5,345 nt of DNA from Pseudomonadota bacterium. GTDB lineage: Bacteria; Pseudomonadota; Alphaproteobacteria; Rhizobiales; Methylopilaceae. The translations under genes were made by a program, and so were the position numbers. Each line of letters starts with the position of its first letter. Position 1 is the stretch's first letter. The notes beneath the pieces are model-generated. The model was not told the DNA's origin. It saw only the letters and a program-made list of their open reading frames with translations, and did no database searches. Shown one piece after another: positions 1 through 5,345 of this stretch. Where the stretch lies: contig JAEWEX010000510.1 in assembly GCA_023389135.1 (NCBI GenBank), positions 1-5,345 on the forward strand. The letters run 5' to 3'.

Positions 1-25
1 GCGCTGACCGGGCAGATCGAAGATC

Positions 26-29
26 AGGA
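26..29 (+). promoter_or_regulatory. Possible ribosome binding site for the phosphatase gene
   Basis: AGGA lies 10 bases before the GTG at 40. It is the only purine-rich match I see near a candidate start; nothing comparable precedes the ATG at 121. The motif is short and the frame is open upstream, so it only weakly supports the GTG start. Confidence 0.3.
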
Positions 30-39
30 TACGGCGCGC

Positions 40-765
40 GTGCATCGGCGCAGCCTGCGCAAGCGGCTCCGCGACCGGCTGGGCGTCGCGGCCGACCTGC
101 TGCGCCGCAAGCGCGGCACGATGGACACGCCATGGCGGCGCAGGCTCGCGCTGATCGAGCATGTGTTCTTCGACCACGCGATGTTCCGCTACATCTACCT
201 GAACCTGCACCCGGTGGTGCCCGGCATCGAGCGGTCGGCGCAGCCCTCCCCGCGCCACATCCGGGCCGCGGCCCGGCGCGGCGTTCGCACCATCGTCAAT
301 CTCCGCGGCGAGCGCGACTGCGCCTCCTACCTGCTTCAGAAGGCGGCGTGCGAGCGCCACGGCATCAGGCTGGTGGACTTCTCCATGAAGTCGCGCGCCG
401 CCCCCGCTCTCGACCGGATCGAGGGGCTGGCGCAGATCCTGGCGGAGGCCGAGCGGCCGATCCTGCTGCATTGCAAGTCCGGCGCCGACCGCGCCGGCAT
501 CGCCTCCGCGCTGGCGGTGCTGCTGGAAGGCGGCAGCGGCGAGGCGGCGTCGGCCCAGCTGTCGCTGCGCTACGGCCATGTCCGCCAGGCCAAGACCGGA
601 GTGCTGGACGCCGTGATCGAGCGCTACCGTGCCGACACGGCCCGCGAGCCGGCGGCGCTGCTGGACTGGGCCGCGACCCGCTACGATCCGGCCGAGTTCG
701 ACCACAGCTTCACGTCGCGCCGCTGGGCGGATGTGGTCACGGACACGGTGCTCGACCGCGAGTGA
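40..765 (+). CDS. Dual-specificity/tyrosine phosphatase family protein
   Basis: A 241-residue protein with the cysteine-phosphatase signature H-C-x-x-G-x-x-R: His144, nucleophile Cys145 and Arg151 (sequence HCKSGADR), followed by the usual small-residue helix. Asp113 lies 32 residues before Cys145, the same spacing as the general acid of human VHR (Asp92/Cys124), so it is the likely general acid (inference). The segment VNLRGE at 86-91 is the strand and turn typical of this family. Alphaproteobacterial relatives are about this long and are usually annotated as protein tyrosine/serine phosphatases. There is no signal peptide or membrane helix, so it is probably cytoplasmic. Residues 1-26 are very rich in Arg/Lys. 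The substrate is unknown; phosphoprotein, inositol phosphate or another phosphoester are all possible. The start is uncertain: GTG at 40 has a possible AGGA at 26-29, the frame is open to base 1, and an in-frame ATG at 121 would remove 27 residues. It stands alone on this strand, 162 bases before the MATE gene. Confidence 0.85.
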   Translation: MHRRSLRKRLRDRLGVAADLLRRKRGTMDTPWRRRLALIEHVFFDHAMFRYIYLNLHPVVPGIERSAQPSPRHIRAAARRGVRTIVNLRGERDCASYLLQKAACERHGIRLVDFSMKSRAAPALDRIEGLAQILAEAERPILLHCKSGADRAGIASALAVLLEGGSGEAASAQLSLRYGHVRQAKTGVLDAVIERYRADTAREPAALLDWAATRYDPAEFDHSFTSRRWADVVTDTVLDRE

Positions 766-794
766 GCCGGCGCTTTCTGCATCGAGGCATGCGC

Positions 795-846
795 GGTGAG
801 GTCCCCTCATCCGGCCTTCCGGGCCGCCTTCTCCCCACGGGAGAAG
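795..846. repeat. Intergenic palindromic repeat cluster (Rhizobiales-type)
   Basis: Three inverted repeats sit back to back. The first pairs TGAGG (797-801) with CCTCA (805-809). The second pairs CGGCC (812-816) with GGCCG (822-826). The third is an exact 8-bp stem, CTTCTCCC (828-835) with GGGAGAAG (839-846), around a 3-base loop. The order CCCTCATCCGGCC, then a short GC palindrome, then CTTCTCCCC and GGGAGAAG, is what I remember of a very common intergenic repeat in rhizobial, Mesorhizobium and Brucella-type genomes, of the kind described as RIME-like mosaic elements. That family link is from memory and was not searched. The cluster starts 29 bases after the phosphatase stop. The transcript could fold into hairpins that slow 3' decay or end transcription, but no T-run follows the last stem. 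Confidence 0.65.
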
Positions 847-905
847 CGACGCATCACAAGGACGGGCCGCATTCATCACCGATCCTGGCGTGACGCGGCC
901 GGCCC

Positions 906-928
906 TGGGGCGTAGAAGGCGCGCCCCA
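906..928 (+). promoter_or_regulatory. Hairpin displaying the ribosome binding site of the MATE gene
   Basis: TGGGGCG (906-912) is the exact reverse complement of CGCCCCA (922-928), enclosing a 9-base loop (913-921). The loop contains the Shine-Dalgarno sequence AGAAGG, and the last paired base is the A of the ATG. The pairing is directly visible. A role in translation control is inference; at this GC content a 7-bp match can arise by chance, and the self-complementary GGCGCGCC at 918-925 offers a competing fold. Confidence 0.35.
914..919 (+). promoter_or_regulatory. Ribosome binding site of the MATE gene
   Basis: AGAAGG lies 8 bases before the ATG at 928. It is a good Shine-Dalgarno match at standard spacing and fixes this start over later in-frame ATG or GTG codons. 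Confidence 0.7.
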
Positions 929-2319
929 TGTCGATCCGGCCGATCCCAGCGCAGAACGCCCGCCGCTGGCGCGAGGAAGCCCGCGCCACGCTGGCGCTCG
1001 CCCTGCCGCTGGTGCTGACCAATCTTGCGCAGATGGCCATCACCACCACGGACGTGGTGATGATGGGATGGCTCGGCCCCGCGTCGCTGGCGGCGGGCAC
1101 GCTGGGCGCCAACCTGTTCTTCCTGGTATTCGTCGCCGGGCTCGGGGTGACGGTCGCGGTCGCCCCGATGCTGGCGCAGGAGATCGGGCGCTTCCGCCAT
1201 TCCGTGCGGGATGTGCGCCGCACCGTCCGGCAGGGATTCTGGGTCTCGGTGGCGCTGGCGCTGCCGTCCTGGGGCGTGCTGTGGCACGCCGACGCCATCC
1301 TGGTCGCCACGGGCCAGGACCAGGCGCTGGCCGAGATCGCCGGCCGCTATGTCCGCGCCATGATGTGGGGCCTTGTCGCGTTCTACGGCTTCTCGGTACT
1401 GCGGTCGTTCGTGGCGGCGCTGGAGCGGCCCGGCTGGGCGCTGGCGGTGACGGCAGCGGCCGTGCTGCTCAACGCGTTTTCCAACTGGGTCCTGATGTTC
1501 GGGAATCTCGGCGCGCCGCGGCTCGAAGTGGTCGGCGCGGGACTGTCCAGCACGCTTGCCAACCTGTTCATGTTCGCAGGCCTCGCCGCCGTTGTGAGCA
1601 TCGACCGCCGGTTCCGCCGCTACCATCTGTTCGGGCGGCTGTGGCGGCCCGACCGGGAGCGTTTCGCGGGGCTGTTCCGCATCGGCGCGCCCATCGGCGC
1701 GATCATGCTGTTCGAGGTGAGCGTGTTCAACGTGGCGGCCCTGATGGCCGGGCTGTTCGGCGCCACGGTGCTTGCCGCCCACGCCATCGCCATCCAGACA
1801 GCGGCGGTGACGTTCATGGTGCCCATGGGCATCGGCCAGGCGGCGACCGTGCGGGTCGGCCTCGCCGCCGGCCGCGGCGATCCGGCGGGAGTGCGCCGCG
1901 CGGGCTGGACGGCGCTTGCGGTCGGCGTCGCCTTCATGGCGGCGGCGGCGCTGGTCATGGTGGTGGCCCCGGAAGCCATCGTCGCGCTCTATCTGGGCCC
2001 CGCGGCCGATGCCGAGGTCGCCCGGCTGGCGGTGTCGTTTCTGACCATGGCGGCGCTCTTCCAGATCGCCGACGGCGCGCAGGCGATCGGCGCCGGGGCG
2101 CTGCGCGGGCTGAAGGACACCACGCTGCCCATGCTGTTCGCCGCGGTCGGCTACTGGGCGGTGGGCATGTCGCTCGGCGCGTGGCTGGCCTTCGGCCGCG
2201 GGCTGGAGGGACTGGGCCTGTGGATCGGGCTCGCCGCCGGCCTGGGCGTGGTCGCAGTCTTCATGGTGGCGCGCTGGGGCCTGCTCACGCGCCCGGCACC
2301 GCTCATTTCGCCGGCATAG
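928..2319 (+). CDS. MATE family multidrug/cation antiporter (NorM-like)
   Basis: A complete 463-residue inner-membrane transporter, normal length for MATE proteins (about 450-480), with two MatE repeats at roughly residues 25-190 and 247-410. Hydrophobic segments fit twelve helices, near 19-41, 57-82, 103-124, 140-163, 170-191, 199-224, 250-272, 279-303, 325-347, 365-390, 399-421 and 427-448. The family-typical start reads LVLTNLAQMAITTTDVVMMGWLG (28-50, shown here in one-letter code by its key parts NLAQ and TTDVVMMG). Three acidic residues, Asp42, Glu263 and Asp382, fall in helices 1, 7 and 10 with almost the spacing of Asp32, Glu251 and Asp367, described as essential in Vibrio NorM. Such proteins export cationic drugs, dyes or metabolites in exchange for Na+ or H+; substrate and ion cannot be read from the sequence. 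ATG at 928 is supported by AGAAGG. It ends 9 bases before the convergent RND gene. I see no frameshift or missing motif. Confidence 0.94.
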   Translation: MSIRPIPAQNARRWREEARATLALALPLVLTNLAQMAITTTDVVMMGWLGPASLAAGTLGANLFFLVFVAGLGVTVAVAPMLAQEIGRFRHSVRDVRRTVRQGFWVSVALALPSWGVLWHADAILVATGQDQALAEIAGRYVRAMMWGLVAFYGFSVLRSFVAALERPGWALAVTAAAVLLNAFSNWVLMFGNLGAPRLEVVGAGLSSTLANLFMFAGLAAVVSIDRRFRRYHLFGRLWRPDRERFAGLFRIGAPIGAIMLFEVSVFNVAALMAGLFGATVLAAHAIAIQTAAVTFMVPMGIGQAATVRVGLAAGRGDPAGVRRAGWTALAVGVAFMAAAALVMVVAPEAIVALYLGPAADAEVARLAVSFLTMAALFQIADGAQAIGAGALRGLKDTTLPMLFAAVGYWAVGMSLGAWLAFGRGLEGLGLWIGLAAGLGVVAVFMVARWGLLTRPAPLISPA

Positions 2320-2342
2320 CCGCCGCCTTCATTCAGCCGGCG
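2309..2342. terminator. Possible bidirectional terminator between convergent pump genes
   Basis: CGCCGGC (2309-2315) pairs perfectly with GCCGGCG (2336-2342) across a 20-base loop that contains both stop codons and the 9-base gap between the genes. The position suits a shared terminator for converging transcripts. However, the loop is long, neither side is followed by a T-run, and GCCGGC is a common word at this base composition. This is a weak call. Confidence 0.22.
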
Positions 2343-5300
2343 CCAGCGCCTCGTCACCGGCGTGGTGGGCGGAGCGTCGACGTCCGATCAGGGCATAGGC
2401 GGTCGGCACCACGAACAGCGTCAGCACGGTGCCGAGCGTCATGCCGCCGACGATGACCCAGCCGATCTGCTGGCGGCTTTCAGCGCCGGCGCCGGAGGCG
2501 AGCGCCAGCGGCACCGCGCCGAACACCATGGCGCCCGTGGTCATGAGGATGGGCCGCAGCCGCAGCACGGCCGCCTCGACCACGGCCTCGACACGGTCCC
2601 TGCCCTGCTCCTGGAGCTGATTGGCGAACTCCACGATCAGGATGCCGTGCTTGGAGATGATGCCGATCAGCGAGACCAGCCCGATCTGTGAATAGACGTT
2701 CAGGCTGCCGCCGCTGAAATACAGTGCGGCCAGCGCGCCGGTCATGGACAGCGGCACGGTCAGCAGGATGATGAGCGGGTCGCCGAAGCTCTCGAACTGG
2801 GCCGCCAGCACGAGATAGATGAACAGGATCGCCAGCACGAAGACGAGGAAGATCGACGAGTTGGAATCGATGAACTCCCGCGTCTGACCGGTGTAGTCGG
2901 TCTGGGTGCCCTCCGGCAGCGCCTCCGCAGCGATCGCCTCGACCACGCCGAGCGCGTCGCCCAGCGAGGCGCCGGGGACGAGGTTGGCGGAGATGGTGGC
3001 CGCGCGCAGCTGGTTGAAGCGCCGCAGGTCGCGCGGCGCCACGCTCTCGCGCACCGTCACGATGTTGGAGAGCTGGATCATCTCGCCGCCCGGCGCCCGC
3101 AGGAAGATGGTGGAGAGCGTCTGCGGCGAGGCGCGCTCCTCGCCGGCGAGTTGGACCACCACGTCGTACTGCTTGCCGTCGCGCTCGAAGCGCGTCACCT
3201 GCCGGCCGCCCAGCAGCGTCTCAAGCGTGCGGCCGACCACGGCGACGTCGAGGCCGAGATCCGCAACCTTGGCGCGGTCCATGGCGACGGTCAGCTCCGG
3301 CTTGCTGAGCACCAGGTCGCTCTCGACGTTCTGAAACATCGGATTGGCCGTCATCCGCTCCACCATGGCGGAGGCGTAGCCCTGCAATTCCTCGTAGGGG
3401 CCCGATGTCTGCACCACGAAGGCGACCGGCTTGCTGGAGAGCCCACCCCGGGCGCCGAGCGAGGGCGGGTTGCTGCCGAAGGCGAGCACGCCCGGAACCT
3501 GGAACAGCTTCGGCTGGATCTCCGCCACGACCTCCTGCTGGCTGCGCTCGCGGTCCTCCCAGTCCTTGAGGCGCGCGAAGCCGAACAGGTTCTGGACCTC
3601 CGGGAAGCCGGTGACGATGACGTAGCCGGCGACCTCCGGGATGCCGTCCAGGATCTTCTCGACATCCATGGCGTAGCGGGTGGTGTAGTCGATGGTGGCG
3701 CCTTCCGGGCCGGTGCCGAACATGCGCACCACGCCGCGGTCCTCCGTGGGCGACAGCTCCGAGGGAAGGCTCGTGAAGAAGTACCCGCTGGCGAGCGCCA
3801 CCAAGACGCCGGACACGATCACCACGGGCTTCATTCCGAGCGAGCGGCGCAGAAGACGGCGGTAGCCGTTGTTCATGCCCTCGAAGAAGCGCTCCAGCGC
3901 GTTGAAGATGCGCCCGTGGCTCTCGTTGCGGCGCAGCAGCCTGGAGCACATCATCGGCGTCAGCGTGAGCGCGATGAAGCCCGACACGAGCACGGCGCCC
4001 GACAGCGTCAGCGCGAATTCGAGGAACAGGCGGCCGGTGCGGCCTTCCGCGAAGGCGATGGGCGCGTAGACCGCCACCAGCGTCAGCGTCATGGCAACGA
4101 TGGCGAACCCGATCTCGCGGGAGCCGACGATGGCCGCCTTGATCGGCTCCATGCCCTCCTCGACGTGGCGGTAGATGTTCTCCAGCATCACGATGGCGTC
4201 GTCGACCACGAGGCCGATGGCCAGCACCATGGCCAGCATGGTCAGCGTGTTGACGGTGAACCCCATGGCGAACATCAGCGCGAACGCCGTGATGAGCGAC
4301 ACGGGTATGGTGATGATCGGGATGATGGAGGCCCGGATCGTCCGCAGGAAGAAGAAGATGACCAGGACGACCAGCACGACCGCCTCCAGGATGGTCATGT
4401 AGACCGCCTGGATGGAGCGGTCGATGAACACCGCGCTGTCGTAGCCGACGGTGGCGTTCATCCCCTCGGGCAGGCTCTCGATCAGGTCCGGCAGGACGTC
4501 GTTCACGGCGCGCGACACGTCCAGCGGGTTGGCGGTCGCCTGCTTGATGATGCCGACATTGATGGAGTTGGCGCCGTTGAAGCGGCTGCCGCGGCGCTGG
4601 TCGCGGGCGCCGATCTCCACGTCGGCGAGGTCGCCGAGCTTCACCGGATAGCCGTCCACCGACTTGATCACGATGTTGCGGAACTGGTCGGGCTCGGTCA
4701 GGCCGGTGCGCGACAGCACCGTGAACTCGCGGTCCACGCTCTCGATGCGGCCGGAGGGAATCTCGACATTCTGGCCGCGGATCGCGGCCTCCACGTCCTG
4801 GACGGTGAGGTTGTAGGCGGCGAGCCGGGCGCGGTCGATCCAGATGCGCATGGCGAAGCGCCGTTCGCCGAAGATGTTGATGTCGGCGACGCCGTCCAGG
4901 TTCTTGAAGCGATCGGCGATGTAGCGGTCGACGAAATCCGTGATCTCGAGCGGGCTCAGCCGGTCGCTGGTGATGGCGACGAACATCACCGGCTGGGCGT
5001 CGGCCTCAACCTTGGCGATGACCGGTTCCTCGACCTCGTCGGGAAGGCGGCCGCGCACGCGCGAGACGCGGTCGCGCACGTCGCTCGCGGCGACGTCCGG
5101 GTTCACGCTCAGGCGGAAGCGGACCGTGATGCGGCTCGACTCCGACCGACTGGTGGATTCGAGGACGTCGATCCCCTCGATGCCGGCGATGGAGCCTTCG
5201 AGGACCTGGGTGACCTGGCTCTCGATGATGGTGGCCGAGGCGCCGGCATAGGTGGTGACGACCGAGACGACCGGCTCGTCGATGCTGGGGTATTCGCGCA

Positions 5301-5345
5301 CCGTCAGGCGGTCATAGGAGACCACCCCGATCAGCACCAGCATGG
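2329..5345 (-). CDS. RND multidrug efflux permease (AcrB/HAE-1 type), N-terminus cut
   Basis: Reads leftward from beyond the window edge to TGA at 2331-2329, with 1004 residues visible. It is the proton-driven inner-membrane pump of a tripartite efflux system, working with a periplasmic adaptor and a TolC-like outer-membrane channel. In window numbering (Met1 at 5343), the end of helix 1 leads into VREYPSIDEP. A periplasmic porter/docking domain spans about 20-310, helices 2-6 about 313-465, helix 7 about 505-525, a second porter domain about 526-825, and helices 8-12 about 829-985. The proton-relay residues are intact: Asp381-Asp382 (VVDDAIVMLEN, AcrB Asp407/408), Lys898 (SKHGILIVEFAN, AcrB Lys940) and Arg930 (LRPILMT, AcrB Arg971). 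The visible ATG at 5343 lies inside helix 1, so the true start is probably about 20 residues further right. Total length would be about 1025, slightly under AcrB (1049). The substrate is unknown, and I cannot assign a named subfamily with confidence. The adaptor gene is expected just upstream. Confidence 0.95.
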   Translation of the reverse strand, partial: MLVLIGVVSYDRLTVREYPSIDEPVVSVVTTYAGASATIIESQVTQVLEGSIAGIEGIDVLESTSRSESSRITVRFRLSVNPDVAASDVRDRVSRVRGRLPDEVEEPVIAKVEADAQPVMFVAITSDRLSPLEITDFVDRYIADRFKNLDGVADINIFGERRFAMRIWIDRARLAAYNLTVQDVEAAIRGQNVEIPSGRIESVDREFTVLSRTGLTEPDQFRNIVIKSVDGYPVKLGDLADVEIGARDQRRGSRFNGANSINVGIIKQATANPLDVSRAVNDVLPDLIESLPEGMNATVGYDSAVFIDRSIQAVYMTILEAVVLVVLVIFFFLRTIRASIIPIITIPVSLITAFALMFAMGFTVNTLTMLAMVLAIGLVVDDAIVMLENIYRHVEEGMEPIKAAIVGSREIGFAIVAMTLTLVAVYAPIAFAEGRTGRLFLEFALTLSGAVLVSGFIALTLTPMMCSRLLRRNESHGRIFNALERFFEGMNNGYRRLLRRSLGMKPVVIVSGVLVALASGYFFTSLPSELSPTEDRGVVRMFGTGPEGATIDYTTRYAMDVEKILDGIPEVAGYVIVTGFPEVQNLFGFARLKDWEDRERSQQEVVAEIQPKLFQVPGVLAFGSNPPSLGARGGLSSKPVAFVVQTSGPYEELQGYASAMVERMTANPMFQNVESDLVLSKPELTVAMDRAKVADLGLDVAVVGRTLETLLGGRQVTRFERDGKQYDVVVQLAGEERASPQTLSTIFLRAPGGEMIQLSNIVTVRESVAPRDLRRFNQLRAATISANLVPGASLGDALGVVEAIAAEALPEGTQTDYTGQTREFIDSNSSIFLVFVLAILFIYLVLAAQFESFGDPLIILLTVPLSMTGALAALYFSGGSLNVYSQIGLVSLIGIISKHGILIVEFANQLQEQGRDRVEAVVEAAVLRLRPILMTTGAMVFGAVPLALASGAGAESRQQIGWVIVGGMTLGTVLTLFVVPTAYALIGRRRSAHHAGDEALAPAE

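Noticed and set aside
828..846. The 8-bp stem with 3-base loop as a classical intrinsic terminator of the phosphatase gene.
   Set aside because: No T-run follows the stem (the next bases are CGACGCATC), and the hairpin is better explained as part of the repeat cluster. Termination there is possible but unsupported.
132..893. A 253-codon open frame overlapping the phosphatase gene and extending through the intergenic repeat.
   Set aside because: The product is Arg/Ala/Gly/Pro-rich without recognisable motifs, and the phosphatase signature is in the other frame. It is an out-of-frame shadow.
847..905. A sigma-70-type promoter for the MATE gene in the bases before its ribosome site.
   Set aside because: I found no convincing TTGACA/TATAAT-like pair with proper spacing. 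A promoter probably exists in the gap, but I cannot place it.
876..1310. A 144-codon minus-strand open frame over the start of the MATE gene.
   Set aside because: It is antisense to conserved MATE helices, its composition is Ser/Thr/Arg/Ala-rich, and it has no motif or supporting ribosome site.
40..2319. The phosphatase and MATE genes as a functional operon.
   Set aside because: They share a strand, but the gap is 162 bases with hairpins in it, and no known pathway links the two families.
1068..2456. A 462-codon open frame on the plus strand covering nearly all of the MATE gene and running into the RND gene.
   Set aside because: It lies in a different frame from a clear MATE protein. Its translation is a low-complexity Arg/Gly/Ala mixture with no domain, as expected from a GC-rich gene read out of frame, and no ribosome site decides its start.
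3221..3949. A 242-codon minus-strand open frame inside the RND gene.
   Set aside because: It overlaps the RND permease in another frame. The RND frame carries the conserved family sequence throughout, while this one is Arg/Gly/His-rich noise.

Overview
The window looks like chromosomal DNA from a GC-rich alphaproteobacterium. A Hyphomicrobiales (Rhizobiales) relative is most likely. Three things point that way: strong G/C preference at third codon positions in all three genes, a tyrosine-phosphatase type common in that class, and an intergenic palindromic repeat resembling those scattered through rhizobial and Brucella-like genomes. The assignment is inferred from pattern memory, not from a search.

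Layout, left to right. (1) A plus-strand gene (40-765, start uncertain because the frame stays open to the window edge) encodes a small cysteine-based dual-specificity/tyrosine phosphatase with an intact HCxxGxxR loop. (2) A 162-base gap (766-927) holds a compact cluster of inverted repeats (about 795-846) and, next to the following gene, a short hairpin that would carry the ribosome binding site in its loop. (3) A plus-strand gene (928-2319) encodes a complete 12-helix MATE-family drug/cation antiporter. (4) After only 9 bases, a convergent minus-strand gene (2329 to beyond 5345) encodes the inner-membrane pump of an RND multidrug efflux system. It is complete at the C-terminus, but its first 20 or so residues lie outside the window.

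The MATE and RND genes are both secondary multidrug exporters of unrelated families placed tail to tail. They cannot share a transcript as arranged. The RND pump would need a periplasmic adaptor and an outer-membrane channel. By the usual gene order the adaptor gene would be just to the right of the window. Nothing in the sequence ties the phosphatase functionally to the pumps.

I see no RNA genes, mobile elements, CRISPR arrays or evidence of an undescribed system. This is mostly ordinary housekeeping/efflux sequence with a few small regulatory-looking structures worth checking.
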